Assembly (NCBI GenBank): GCA_903839845.1
Contig: CAIMEA010000006.1
Location: 1 to 64,000 of the forward strand
Length of the DNA stretch: 64,000 bases
Source of the DNA: an uncultured Hyphomicrobiales bacterium
GTDB lineage: Bacteria > Pseudomonadota > Alphaproteobacteria > Rhizobiales > Xanthobacteraceae
Direction: 5' to 3'
The notes below the pieces were generated by a model. It made no database searches, had not been told where the DNA came from, and saw nothing but the letters and a program-made list of their open reading frames with translations. Shown piece after piece: positions 8,732 to 17,723 of this stretch. The position numbers and the translations under genes were made by a program. Position 1 is the first letter of the stretch. Each line of letters begins with the position of its first letter.

Positions 8732-10101
8732 CGGTAGAAAAAGTGCGGCAGCGCGGTGGCAAGACCCGGCACGAACCACAGCACCACCAGCGCAAACAAC
8801 TGGATGACGACGAACGGAATGATTCCCACATAGATGTGCCTTGTCGTGATTTGCGGCGGCGCAACGCCGCGCAAGAAGAACAAGGTCGGCCCGAGCGGCG
8901 GGTGCATGTAGGAGGTCTGCAAGTTGACCGCCATCATGATGCCAAGCCAGACCGGATCGACGCCGGGCATTTTCAGCAAGGCCGGCGAGACGATCGGCAC
9001 GACGACGAAGATGATTTCGAAGGCGTCCATCACGAAACCGAGCAAAAACATCGCCAGCATCACGACCAGCACCGCGCCGGAAACGCCGCCGGGCAAATCG
9101 GTCAGCGCGCGCTCCACCATCATGTCGCCGCCGAGCGCGCGAAACACCAGGCTGAACAAGGTCGCACCGATGAGAATAAGAAAGATCATCGCGGTGATCT
9201 GCGTCGTCTTCTCGACCACTGGCTTGAGCAGCGGCGCAAGCGCCGCCTTGCGCCAGGCGAGCAGCATCGCGCCGATCGCGCCGACCGAGGCGGCTTCGGT
9301 CGGCGTCGCGATGCCAAACAGGATCGAGCCGAGTACGGCCGCGATCAGCAGCACCGGCGCCAGCAAGGCCTCAATCAATCCGGTGGCGGGCGGCACATCG
9401 GCGGCCGGCAGTGCCGGGCAGCTTGCCGGCCGCAACCCGGCCATGGCGACGAGATAAGCGAGAAACAATCCGACCAGCAGCAGGCCCGGCAGTATCGCGC
9501 CGGCGAAAAGATCGCTTACCGAAATCACATTCGGCGCAAACGATCCTTTCGCCAATTGCGCCGCCTGATAGGAATTGTTGAGCTGATCGCCGAGCAAAAC
9601 CAGAACGGTCGACGGCGGAATGATCTGCGCCAGGGTCGCGGACGCCGCCACCGTGCCGGCGGCCAGGCGCGGATCGTAGCCGTGGCGCAGCATCGCCGGC
9701 AGCATGATGAGCCCGATGGTCACCGTCGTTGCACCGACCATGCCGGTCGAGGCCGCCAGCAGCGCGCCAACCAGCACGACGGAATAACCAAGACCGCCGC
9801 GCAGAGTACCGAACAGGCGGCCCATGCGTTCGAGCAGGTCCTCGGCGATGCGGGAGCGCTCCAGCATCACGCCCATGAAGATGAACATCGGGATCGCCAG
9901 CAGCACGTCATTGGTCATCACGCCGAAGATGCGCTGCGGCAGCGCGCCGATGATGGAGAAATTCATGGCGCCGAGCGCGTGACCCAACACGGCAAAGCCG
10001 AGCGATACGCCGGCGAGCGTCAGCGCCACCGGATAGCCGGCCATCAGCGCCACGACGACAGCGGCGACCATGATGATGGCAAGGAATTCCGGGACGGTCA
10101 T
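8728..10101 (-). CDS. TRAP transporter large permease, DctM-type
   Basis: A 457-residue membrane protein beginning MTVPEFLAIIMVAAVVVALM. The chosen ATG (10099-10101) overlaps the stop of the DctQ gene as ATGA, which indicates translational coupling; an open frame continues upstream but only antisense to nothing useful. Typical DctM blocks are LLAIPMFIFMGVMLERS, GATTVTIGLIMLPAMLRHGY, and the IPPSTVLVLLGDQ stretch, with GIATPTEAASVGAIGA in the second half. About a dozen helices are expected. It imports an organic acid with the sodium gradient together with DctQ and a periplasmic receptor, possibly the receptor gene at 5203. Confidence 0.93.
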   Translation of the reverse strand: MTVPEFLAIIMVAAVVVALMAGYPVALTLAGVSLGFAVLGHALGAMNFSIIGALPQRIFGVMTNDVLLAIPMFIFMGVMLERSRIAEDLLERMGRLFGTLRGGLGYSVVLVGALLAASTGMVGATTVTIGLIMLPAMLRHGYDPRLAAGTVAASATLAQIIPPSTVLVLLGDQLNNSYQAAQLAKGSFAPNVISVSDLFAGAILPGLLLVGLFLAYLVAMAGLRPASCPALPAADVPPATGLIEALLAPVLLIAAVLGSILFGIATPTEAASVGAIGAMLLAWRKAALAPLLKPVVEKTTQITAMIFLILIGATLFSLVFRALGGDMMVERALTDLPGGVSGAVLVVMLAMFLLGFVMDAFEIIFVVVPIVSPALLKMPGVDPVWLGIMMAVNLQTSYMHPPLGPTLFFLRGVAPPQITTRHIYVGIIPFVVIQLFALVVLWFVPGLATALPHFFYR

Positions 10102-10601
10102 TCCGGCTTCCTCGCCAATGTTTGCGCCGCCCTGATCGCCTGCGCGAACCCCTGCAACGCCATCAAAACGGCGAAGATCGGGATCAAGGTCTTGAGCGCG
10201 AAGACCAGCGGCAGCCCGCTCGCTTCCTGCGAGCGCTCCAATATCGCCCATGAGCGCGCCGCATAAGGTACCGACAGGCAGGCCAGCACCAGTGCGAAGG
10301 GCAGCAACAGCAGCAGCGCCCCGGCAAGGTCGATACTCGCCCGCGTGCGCGGCGTCGCATCGGCGTAAAAAATATCGACCCGGACGTGGCCGCCTTCCCG
10401 CAGCGTCCACGCCGATGCCAGTAGGAATAATGCGGCATGGCCATAGACGACCGCCTCGGTCAGCCAGATCGAGCCGAGGCCGAATATGTAACGCGCCACA
10501 ACCAATCCGAACTGCAGTGTGACAATGCCAAGCACAAGCCACGCAGAAACGCGCCCCAGGGTTGTCGTTATGCGATCAATGGTATTAGAAAACCGATTCA
10601 T
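10098..10601 (-). CDS. TRAP transporter small permease, DctQ-type
   Basis: This 167-residue small subunit has four hydrophobic segments and the DctQ pattern: LVLGIVTLQFGLVVARYIFG, then WLTEAVVYGHAALFLLASAW and REGGHVRVDIFY (family HvrvDl-like element). It partners the DctM protein encoded immediately downstream, with which it shares an ATGA overlap. It is divergent from the nucleoside deaminase gene, and the 69-base gap between them would hold both promoters. Confidence 0.92.
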   Translation of the reverse strand: MNRFSNTIDRITTTLGRVSAWLVLGIVTLQFGLVVARYIFGLGSIWLTEAVVYGHAALFLLASAWTLREGGHVRVDIFYADATPRTRASIDLAGALLLLLPFALVLACLSVPYAARSWAILERSQEASGLPLVFALKTLIPIFAVLMALQGFAQAIRAAQTLARKPE

Positions 10602-10670
10602 GCTTCCGATGATGACACAGACGCCGGAGTTCCGCTAAATTTAGCCCCATTGAATCGGCAAACGGGCTTC

Positions 10671-11144
<474 letters not shown>

Positions 11145-11151
11145 TTTTTAC

Positions 11152-11245
11152 TGTCATGCCCGCGCATGCGGGCATCCAGCAATTTGCCGCATCGTTGAAA
11201 CTTGAATGCTTAAATTCTGGATCACCCGCCTTCGCGGATGATGAC
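11152..11245. repeat. Dispersed palindromic repeat, family A copy 1
   Basis: The left arm is TGTCATGCCCGCGCATGCGG plus GCATCCAG, and the right arm is CTGGATCACCCGCC plus TTCGCGGATGATGAC. Together they form a long imperfect inverted repeat. Related copies are at 29094-29156 and 54201-54275. This copy ends 21 bases before the nitrile hydratase alpha start, so it forms part of that operon's leader region. Confidence 0.7.
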
Positions 11246-11266
11246 AATTGGTGGTATAGTCGGGCC

Positions 11267-11896
11267 ATGGCCCACGACCACGACCACGACCACCATCATC
11301 ACGATCACGAACACTCCGAACTGTCGGAGACGCAGTTGCGCGTGCGCGCGCTGGAAACCGTGCTGACCGAGAAGGGTTACGTCGACCCGGCAGCGCTCGA
11401 CGCCATCGTCGAGGCCTATGAAACCAAGATCGGCCCGCGCAACGGCGCGCGCGTCGTCGCCAAGGCGTGGACCGACCCGGCCTTTAAAAAAGAGCTGCTC
11501 GACGACGCTACCAAGGCTATCAATGCGCTCGGTCACATCGCACGCACCGGCGACCACCTGATCGCGGTCGAGAACACGCCGCAGCGCCACAACATGGTCG
11601 TGTGCACCTTGTGCTCCTGCTATCCGTGGGAAATGCTCGGCCTGCCGCCGGTCTGGTACAAGGCCTCGCCCTATCGCTCGCGCGCGGTGAAAGACCCGCG
11701 CGGCGTGCTGCGCGACTTCGGCGTCACCTTGTCAGCCGACACTGAAATTCGCGTCTGGGATTCGACCGCCGAGACGCGCTTTCTCGTGCTGCCGATGCGG
11801 CCCGCCGGCACCGAAGGCTGGAGCGAGGAGCGCCTCGCCGAGATCGTCACCCGCGACAGCATGATCGGCACCGGCCTGCCAAAGGCCGCGCCATGA
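11267..11896 (+). CDS. nthA: Nitrile hydratase alpha subunit, cobalt type
   Basis: A 209-residue alpha subunit that hydrates nitriles to amides with a non-corrin metal centre. The metal claw is [11 protein letters not shown] near residues 107-117: three cysteines and a serine, with the Thr between the first two that marks cobalt enzymes (iron types have Ser). The two outer cysteines would be oxidised after translation. The N-terminus is unusually histidine-rich ([19 protein letters not shown]), perhaps for metal acquisition. Downstream blocks [15 protein letters not shown] and [18 protein letters not shown] are standard. The TGA stop overlaps an ATG at 11893. Confidence 0.96.
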   Translation: MAHDHDHDHHHHDHEHSELSETQLRVRALETVLTEKGYVDPAALDAIVEAYETKIGPRNGARVVAKAWTDPAFKKELLDDATKAINALGHIARTGDHLIAVENTPQRHNMVVCTLCSCYPWEMLGLPPVWYKASPYRSRAVKDPRGVLRDFGVTLSADTEIRVWDSTAETRFLVLPMRPAGTEGWSEERLAEIVTRDSMIGTGLPKAAP

Positions 11897-11928
11897 ACGG
11901 CGTCCACGACATTGGTGCTTTGTCGTGA
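11893..11928 (+). CDS. Mini-frame [11 protein letters not shown] imitating the beta-subunit N-terminus
   Basis: This 11-codon frame starts at the ATG that overlaps the alpha stop (ATGA) and ends in a TGA that overlaps the GTG start of the beta gene (GTGA at 11925-11928). Its first six residues, MNGVHD, equal those of the beta subunit 32 bases later. The two copies match at 22 of 32 bases, and the differences in codons 3 and 4 are synonymous. It may be a translational-coupling leader or a decayed duplicate of the beta start. Translation is inferred from the overlaps only. Confidence 0.4.
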   Translation: MNGVHDIGALS

Positions 11929-12584
11929 ACGGGGTTCACGACATGGGCGGCATGGACGGTTTCGGAAAAGTGGAGCCGGAGCCGAACGAGCCGACCTTCC
12001 ATGAAAAATGGGAAGGCCGCGTGATGGCGATGGTGCGCGCGGTCGGCGCCAATGGCGGCCTCAATATCGACTCGCAGCGCTTCGCCCGCGAGTCGCTGCC
12101 ACCGGATGTCTATCTCGCCAGCTCTTATTACAAGAAGTGGTTTCTGGCCATTGAAGATCAGATGGCGGCGCGCGGAATCGTCGGCCGCGACGAGGTCGAT
12201 GCCGGCCATTCGCTGCGGCAAAGCCCGCCGTTGAAGCGCGGCAAATTCACCATTGACGACGTCCCGCGCATCATGGTGCGTGGCAGTTTCGGCCGCGAAG
12301 CCAAAGCGCCGGCGCTGTTCGAGCCGGGCGATCGCGTGCGCGCCAGAAACATCAACCCGGTGACGCATACGCGGCTACCGCGCTATGTGCGCGGCCATAT
12401 TGGTATCGTCGAACGAATTAATGGCTATCACGTTTTCCCGGATACGGCCGCGCACGACAAAGGCGAAAATCCGCAATGGCTTTATACGGTCGTGTTCGAC
12501 AGCCGTGACTTGTGGGGCGACGATGCCGACCCGACGTTGAAGGTTTCGATCGATGCGTTTGAGCCGTATCTGGAGAAGGCGTGA
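11925..12584 (+). CDS. nthB: Nitrile hydratase beta subunit
   Basis: A 219-residue partner of the alpha subunit. It starts at GTG 11925 with [20 protein letters not shown], the usual beta N-terminus. Typical features are FHEKWEGRVMAMVRAVG, the ARGIVGRDEVDAG region, and the C-terminal SH3-like barrel from about residue 120 (FEPGDRVRARNINPVTHTRL, RGHIGIVERINGYHVFPDT). Conserved beta arginines that contact the oxidised cysteines lie in the family; RYVRGHIG is visible here. The beta stop overlaps the accessory-gene start (TGATG). The start codon is GTG rather than the ATG 32 bases earlier, which leads only to a mini-frame. Confidence 0.95.
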   Translation: MNGVHDMGGMDGFGKVEPEPNEPTFHEKWEGRVMAMVRAVGANGGLNIDSQRFARESLPPDVYLASSYYKKWFLAIEDQMAARGIVGRDEVDAGHSLRQSPPLKRGKFTIDDVPRIMVRGSFGREAKAPALFEPGDRVRARNINPVTHTRLPRYVRGHIGIVERINGYHVFPDTAAHDKGENPQWLYTVVFDSRDLWGDDADPTLKVSIDAFEPYLEKA

Positions 12585-12964
12585 TGCCTAACGCCACCGC
12601 GATGCAGGCCGCCAAGGCCGTTCCCGGCATTCCGCAGGATGAGGACGGGCCGGTGTTCAATGAGCCTTGGCAAGCGCAGGCCTTCGCCATGACTTTGGCT
12701 CTGTACGACCGCGGGCTGTTCACCTGGGGCGAATGGGCGGCAACATTGGCCGACGAGATCAAGCGCGCGCAAGCGGCCGGCGATCCCGACACCGGCGAGA
12801 CCTATTATTCGCACTGGCTGGCGGCATTGGAAAGACTGGTGGCGGAAAAAGGCGTGGCGACGCGGGAGACCCTGCATCGCACGCGCGACGCCTGGGACCA
12901 TGCCTGCGACCGCACGCCGCACGGCCAGCCGATCGAATTACGCGCCAGCGATTTCCACGAGTAA
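12584..12964 (+). CDS. Nitrile hydratase accessory protein (metallochaperone/activator)
   Basis: A 126-residue protein starting at ATG 12584, overlapping the beta stop. The blocks VFNEPWQAQAFAMTLALYDRGLFTWGEWAATLADEI (split here at the family core) and TYYSHWLAALERLVAEKG belong to the beta-like activator family (P14K/NhlE-like), which helps insert cobalt, typically as a complex with the alpha subunit that swaps into the holoenzyme. The alpha-beta-activator order is the common one in cobalt operons. A GTG at 12581 could add one residue. Its 3' end overlaps the convergent nitronate monooxygenase gene by 27 bases. Confidence 0.9.
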   Translation: MPNATAMQAAKAVPGIPQDEDGPVFNEPWQAQAFAMTLALYDRGLFTWGEWAATLADEIKRAQAAGDPDTGETYYSHWLAALERLVAEKGVATRETLHRTRDAWDHACDRTPHGQPIELRASDFHE

Positions 12965-13981
12965 AGTTTTCATCAGTTCGGCCGCCGGCATGGCCCGCGC
13001 GCGCGTGACGCCTCGACCGGCCCACAGCGAAATATAATCGGGCGTGCCTTTATTGCCGGATTCGGTGCGCATCGGCCGCGTCAGGTCGTTCTGCTGGCGG
13101 AACGGCAGGATCGGAATGTCGGCCGTCATGTCGATGAACGCATTGCGCAGGCCGCGCGCCTCGCGGCCGGAATAGGCGCAGGTGATGACGGTGGTGTCCT
13201 TTTTGGCGTCGAGCAACGCCTGCTTGTACGGCGCTGCGGCGCCGCTTTCCGGGCAGACGATGAACGCGGTGCCGAGTTGCGCCGCCTGCGCGCCCGCCGC
13301 AAGCGCCTGGGAAATGTCACGCCCGTCCATCAGGCCGCCGGCGGCAAAGACCGGTAGCGGTACGGCGGCGGCGATGGCGCGCGTCAGTTGAAGCGTCGGC
13401 ACCATCGAGTCTTCCATGGCGCCGAGGAATGTGCCGCGATGGGCGCCGGCCTCCTCGCCTTGCGCGACGATCGACTCGACGCCGGCGGCTTGCAATGCGC
13501 GGGCCTCTTGCACGGTCGTCGCCGTGCCGCAGGTGCGGATGCCGGCTTTGCGCAGGCGCGCCAGCGCATCGGCATTGGGAATGCCAAAGGTGAAACTGAA
13601 CAGAGCCGGCCGCGCCTCGATCACCGCCGCGAATTGATCCTCGAACGGATTGTCCGGATTGGGCGGCAGCACCGGCGGCGGCAGGCCGAGTTTGGCGTGC
13701 GCTTCCGCGACCTTCGCCAGCATCGGCGCGGCATCGACTTCGGGGCGCAGGCCGTAACCGCCGGCGAACAGATTGAGCGCGAACGGCTTGCCGGTCAGCG
13801 CGCGAATTTGTTTGGCGGCGTCTAGAATTTGCTGTGGCGTCGCATAGGCGCCGGCCCAGGAGCCGAGCCCGCCGGCATTCGACACCGCGCCGACCAGCTC
13901 CGGCGAACCGATGCCGCCCGCCATCGGCGCCAGGATGATCGGGCGCTCAACGCCCAAGTCGCGTAAAAAATTTCCGGCCAT
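12938..13981 (-). CDS. Nitronate monooxygenase family FMN enzyme
   Basis: This 347-residue TIM-barrel flavoprotein starts MAGNFLRDLGVERPIILAPMAGG, the FMN-binding N-terminus. Other signatures are AVSNAGGLGSWAGAY, NLFAGGYGLRP, IVAQGEEAGAHRGTF (family QGxEAGGHRG-like, with the catalytic-histidine region), PVFAAGGLMDGRDISQALAAGA and QLGTAFIVCPES. Members oxidise nitronates or act as 2-nitropropane dioxygenase-like or enoyl-ACP reductase-like enzymes, so the physiological role is open. It is convergent with the nitrile hydratase operon. Confidence 0.9.
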   Translation of the reverse strand: MAGNFLRDLGVERPIILAPMAGGIGSPELVGAVSNAGGLGSWAGAYATPQQILDAAKQIRALTGKPFALNLFAGGYGLRPEVDAAPMLAKVAEAHAKLGLPPPVLPPNPDNPFEDQFAAVIEARPALFSFTFGIPNADALARLRKAGIRTCGTATTVQEARALQAAGVESIVAQGEEAGAHRGTFLGAMEDSMVPTLQLTRAIAAAVPLPVFAAGGLMDGRDISQALAAGAQAAQLGTAFIVCPESGAAAPYKQALLDAKKDTTVITCAYSGREARGLRNAFIDMTADIPILPFRQQNDLTRPMRTESGNKGTPDYISLWAGRGVTRARAMPAAELMKTLLVEIAGA

Positions 13982-14069
13982 GTTTCGCTCCCTGATGCCA
14001 GACTAGCAGCGGAGCGCGGCGTGACCATTCTCATCTGACGATAGCAGGCTTGCGAATGCGCGATGGCGG

Positions 14070-15158
14070 TCAGACGCCGATCATTCGTTCACTGACCATA
14101 TAACCCATCAGCAGCAGCGCGCCGAACGCGACGATAAAGCCGGCGGCGGCGGTCTCGGCGCCGCGCAGCAGCAACATGCCGGCGCCGGGCTTGGCCTTGG
14201 CGAGCTTGCCGGCCAGCCCGCGCGCACCGACGGCAATCGTGGCGATCGCCGACACGGTGATAGCGGTGCCTAAGCCCATCACGAATGTCGAGGCGACGCC
14301 GATCCAGAACATGCCCTGCGCCAGCGCGAATACCAGAACGATGATCGCGCCCGAGCAGGGCCGCAGACCGACCGCGACGATGGCCGACAGGCCGCGCTTC
14401 CACCAGTCGCGGCCGCCCAGTTCGCGCGGCTCCGGCGCATGCGCGTGGCCCCAGGCATGCCCTTCGTCGTCGTGGTCGTGATGATCGTGTGCGTGCCCAT
14501 GATCGTGCGCATGATCGTGGCCATGATCGTGAGCGTGATGATGATCGTGCGTATGCGAATGATCGTGATGCGCGTGGCCATGCGCCGGCGCTTTCGCCTC
14601 GGCCCGCATGAGATTGAGAAAGGCGCGGCCCTTGACCCAAAACAGCCGCAGTCCGATCAGTACGATCAGGCCGTAGCTGACGACTTCGATAACGCGCACG
14701 GTGTCGCCCATGACCTTGGAGGTCGCGCCGAGCAGCACCGCGACGATGGCGACGACGGCAACCGCGGTGATCGCCTGCAATATCGCCGAGGCGAAGGACA
14801 GCGCGATGCCGCGCCGCCAGGTCTCGTCATTGGCGACAAGATAAGACGAGATCACCGCCTTGCCGTGACCGGGGCCGGCGGCATGAAACACGCCATAGGC
14901 AAATGAAATGCCGAGCAGCGCCCATGTGGCGCTGCCGTCGGCCTTGGCGGCGCGGATCGCGCCCGACAGCATGCGGTAAAAGTCGGACTGCTGATGCAGC
15001 ACCCAGCCGGTAAAGCCGCCGACGTCGGGCTGCGCCGGTCCGCCGGAAGCGCCGAACGGCGCGGCGTGCGCCATGTCTATGGCGCCCGCGATCGCCAAAA
15101 CAAGGCCGGTCACGATTAAGCATTGCGTCAGGGCAGAGCGCCGCGAAAGCCACGTCAT
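14070..15158 (-). CDS. Nickel/cobalt transporter, NicO (RcnA-like) family
   Basis: A 362-residue membrane protein. The family motif FHAAGPGHGKAVISSYLV is near residues 91-108. About six helices surround a long His/Asp-rich cytoplasmic loop (roughly residues 192-240, repeats of HDH and HAHDH) that would bind metal. The second half has VAVGLRPCSGAIIVLVFALAQG, also typical. The protein may export or import Ni or Co. The neighbouring DUF1007 protein is a common partner. Position 1.1 kb from a cobalt nitrile hydratase operon invites a cobalt role (inference). Confidence 0.9.
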   Translation of the reverse strand: MTWLSRRSALTQCLIVTGLVLAIAGAIDMAHAAPFGASGGPAQPDVGGFTGWVLHQQSDFYRMLSGAIRAAKADGSATWALLGISFAYGVFHAAGPGHGKAVISSYLVANDETWRRGIALSFASAILQAITAVAVVAIVAVLLGATSKVMGDTVRVIEVVSYGLIVLIGLRLFWVKGRAFLNLMRAEAKAPAHGHAHHDHSHTHDHHHAHDHGHDHAHDHGHAHDHHDHDDEGHAWGHAHAPEPRELGGRDWWKRGLSAIVAVGLRPCSGAIIVLVFALAQGMFWIGVASTFVMGLGTAITVSAIATIAVGARGLAGKLAKAKPGAGMLLLRGAETAAAGFIVAFGALLLMGYMVSERMIGV

Positions 15159-15206
15159 GGTCGATCAGTCCCCGTCGCGCGCCCCGCGGATTTGAAAGCA
15201 ATCGGA

Positions 15207-15860
15207 TTACGGACAATGCACCAGAATCTTGTTGGCGAATTCGGCGCCGATCGCCATCGACACGTTCGGCTGGTCGGCCGGAATTTCGCTGAGCTTCTTG
15301 CCCTCGGCATAGGTCATTTCGCGCGGCAGCACAGTGTCGAGCTTGCAGCCCGATGGCGCGCCGGAAAGCTGGACCGGGTCCTTCTTGGGAAATTCGAAAT
15401 CGACGAAGATGGTCGGATCGTAGATATCGACTTTCAATTCCTTGAACTTCACCGGCTTCTCGAACGGAATAGTGAAGTGCAGCGTCAGCACGGCGTTTTC
15501 GTAACTGAGATGGTAATCCGGCAGCGGCTCGCCCATCTTGGCCTTCTTGCCGTCGACCGTCGCATAGGTGAAGTAGTCATACTCCTTCAGCGACTCGACA
15601 TTGACCTTGGCCAGCGGCGCCAGCTCCTCGCGGGTGAACTGGCCCTTCACCTTGCTCTCATAGCCCTGCGTGGCGAAGGCGGAAAACATGTCGTCGAAGG
15701 CCCAGTCGTGCCGGACTCCGGTGACCGTGCCGTCGGGCGCAAACACGACTTCGGAATGCATCGCCACCCAGACATGCGGATGCGCTTGAGCCGGCGCGGC
15801 GAAGGCCAGGCTGAGCGTGGTGGCAATGAGGGACAGGATCGGGGTTTTCATGGACGGCAC
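15207..15860 (-). CDS. DUF1007 family periplasmic protein, partner of NicO transporter
   Basis: A 217-residue protein with a signal peptide (MPSMKTPILSLIATTLSLAFAAPAQA) whose mature end is HPHVWVAM, a likely metal-binding HPH. The blocks VRHDWAFDDMFSAFATQGY and DYFTYATVDGKK are characteristic of DUF1007. The gene is 48 bases upstream of the NicO gene on the same strand. DUF1007 proteins are regularly encoded beside NicO transporters and probably handle the metal in the periplasm (family knowledge plus inference). Confidence 0.88.
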   Translation of the reverse strand: MPSMKTPILSLIATTLSLAFAAPAQAHPHVWVAMHSEVVFAPDGTVTGVRHDWAFDDMFSAFATQGYESKVKGQFTREELAPLAKVNVESLKEYDYFTYATVDGKKAKMGEPLPDYHLSYENAVLTLHFTIPFEKPVKFKELKVDIYDPTIFVDFEFPKKDPVQLSGAPSGCKLDTVLPREMTYAEGKKLSEIPADQPNVSMAIGAEFANKILVHCP

Positions 15861-15929
15861 ATTATCACGGACTGCGGCATAAAGGAGGCGCGCAACATTA
15901 TTACGACTACGCTTCGTTTACGCCGATGG

Positions 15930-17552
15930 TTAAACGCCGGCCGCGCCGCCATCGGCGCGCGGGTCGTGGCCGCCCTCCATCGTACCATTCGGATGAAATA
16001 TAACGGCGCCGGCGTGCCCCATCGTATCGGAATAGGGCTCGTCCAGGACCGCGACGTCGTGCCCGGCCGACATCAGCCGGTCGATCAGATGGCCGTCGAA
16101 ACGGGATTCCATCCTTAAGTTGGTCTGGCTCGAGCCCCAGGTGCGGCCCAGGAGCCAGCGCGGCGCGTCGAGCGCCTTGTCGAGCGGCTGACGGTAAGTG
16201 ACATGGCGGGTGAAAACCGCCGCCTGCGATTGCGGCTGGCCGTCGCCGCCCATCGTGCCATAGGCCATGACGCGGCCATCCTTCAGCGTGGCGAGCGCCG
16301 GATTGAGCGTGTGGAACGGACGGCGGCCTGGCTCCAGCGCGTTCACCGCCTTTGGATCGAGCGAAAAACTGGCGCCGCGGTTCTGCATCAATATGCCTGT
16401 CGCCGGCAGCACGCAGCCGGAGCCGAACTCCCAATAGATCGACTGAATGTAGGACACGACCAGACCAGAAGAATCCGCCGCGCCCATCCAGATCGTGTCG
16501 CCGCGCGCTTCGACCGACGGCCAGCGCGCCGCCTTGCGCATGTCGATTTTTTCGACCTCGGGATCGAGAAATATCGGATCGAGATAGCGGTTGAGATTGC
16601 CGTCGATCCTGTCCGGGTCGGTGACTTCGCGGTCGCGCACGATGAAGGCGCGCTTGGTCGCTTCGACAAGGCAGTGAATATGCGCGAAGCTTTCCGCGTC
16701 CGGCACGCGCAGACGATCGAACAGCGCGAGGATGATGAGCGACGCCAGGCCTTGCGTCGGCGGCGGCGTATTGTAGAGCGTGGCGCCATTGATCGTGACG
16801 CTGAGCGGCTCGGCAATCTTGGCTTCGTATCTTTCCAGGTCAGTTCGCGTCACCGGCGAGCCGATGCGCTCGAGATCGGCGGCTATTTCACGGCCGACAT
16901 CGCCGCGATAGAAATCGTCGAGGCCGGCCTTGGCGAGATGATCGAGCGTTTCGGCGAACTTCGTTTGTTTGAGAATGGCGCCCAGTTCCGGCGGCTTGCC
17001 ACCGACGAGAAAGGCGTTGGCGAAGCCCGCCGCCTTTTCCAGTTCGGGCAATTTGTCAGCGGTGAGCTGCGCCTGGCTGCGCGTGACCTTGTAGCCTTCG
17101 CGCGCGCGGCGGATCGCGGCGTCGAACAACACATGCAAAGGCAGGCGGCTTGACCCCTTGTTGATGCCCTTGCCGGTCTGCGCCTTCGCCGCATCGAGCG
17201 CCAGCATCCAGCCAGCAATCGCGCCGGGCACGGTGAGTGCGGCGAGCGGCCCGCGCGTCGGAATCTCATAATGACCGGCGTCACGATAGAACCGCGGCGT
17301 CGCTTTCGCGCCCGCGCGCCCCGCACCCATGATGGCGCGAACGCGCCCATTCGGTTCGCGGATCAGCCAGAAGCCGTCGCCGCCGATGTGATTCATATGC
17401 GGATAGACGGCGGCGATCGACGCCGCCATCGCCAACATCGCCTCGATGGCATTGCCGCCTTCTTCGAGAATGGCGCGGCCGTCTTCGACCGTCGCGGCAT
17501 GCGGCGCGCAGACGACGCCTTTGCGGTGTCCGGCGGTGTGGAGTTCGGTCAT
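15930..17552 (-). CDS. Gamma-glutamyltransferase family protein
   Basis: A 540-residue Ntn-hydrolase starting at ATG 17552 (MTELHTAGHRKGVVCAPHAA); an upstream extension to 17663 runs into repeat DNA. Family marks are ILEEGGNAIEAMLAMAA, MNHIGGDGFWLI, the TPPPTQGLASLIILALFDRL block and MGGDGQPQSQAAVF. The expected autoprocessing site and new N-terminal threonine lie in ARGDTIWMGAAD, near residue 365-370. No signal peptide was seen, so it is probably cytoplasmic. It may hydrolyse or transfer gamma-glutamyl groups. It is in line with an M3 peptidase gene but separated from it by a repeat. Confidence 0.9.
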   Translation of the reverse strand: MTELHTAGHRKGVVCAPHAATVEDGRAILEEGGNAIEAMLAMAASIAAVYPHMNHIGGDGFWLIREPNGRVRAIMGAGRAGAKATPRFYRDAGHYEIPTRGPLAALTVPGAIAGWMLALDAAKAQTGKGINKGSSRLPLHVLFDAAIRRAREGYKVTRSQAQLTADKLPELEKAAGFANAFLVGGKPPELGAILKQTKFAETLDHLAKAGLDDFYRGDVGREIAADLERIGSPVTRTDLERYEAKIAEPLSVTINGATLYNTPPPTQGLASLIILALFDRLRVPDAESFAHIHCLVEATKRAFIVRDREVTDPDRIDGNLNRYLDPIFLDPEVEKIDMRKAARWPSVEARGDTIWMGAADSSGLVVSYIQSIYWEFGSGCVLPATGILMQNRGASFSLDPKAVNALEPGRRPFHTLNPALATLKDGRVMAYGTMGGDGQPQSQAAVFTRHVTYRQPLDKALDAPRWLLGRTWGSSQTNLRMESRFDGHLIDRLMSAGHDVAVLDEPYSDTMGHAGAVIFHPNGTMEGGHDPRADGGAAGV

Positions 17553-17561
17553 TGAGAAGCT

Positions 17562-17720
17562 CTTGTCCCGGGCGCGGCGCAGCGCGGCAGCGATGCGGCG
17601 CAGAACCGGGACCGTTTCAGACACGGAATGTGGAACGGTCCCGGCTCGGCGGCGCCCGACCATAGCGCGTCAAAGACGCGCGTGAACGCGCTTATGGTCG
17701 TGCACCGCGTCCGGGACAAG
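17562..17720. repeat. Palindromic element, family B copy 1
   Basis: The element starts CTTGTCCCGGGCGCGGCGC and ends GTCCGGGACAAG, so its ends are inverted repeats. It contains internal dyads (ACCGGGACCGTTTC with GGAACGGTCCCGG, and ATAGCGCG with CGCGCTTAT). A shorter relative with the same ends and the same internal GGGACCGTT/AACGG.CCCGG pair is at 27951-28075. It sits between the M3 peptidase stop and the gamma-glutamyltransferase start. Confidence 0.75.
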
Positions 17721-17723
17721 AAT

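Noticed and set aside
14430-14600. Repetitive tract ATGATCGTG as a CRISPR or tandem-repeat array
   Set aside because: It is the coding sequence of the His/Asp-rich loop of the NicO transporter, with irregular units and no spacers.
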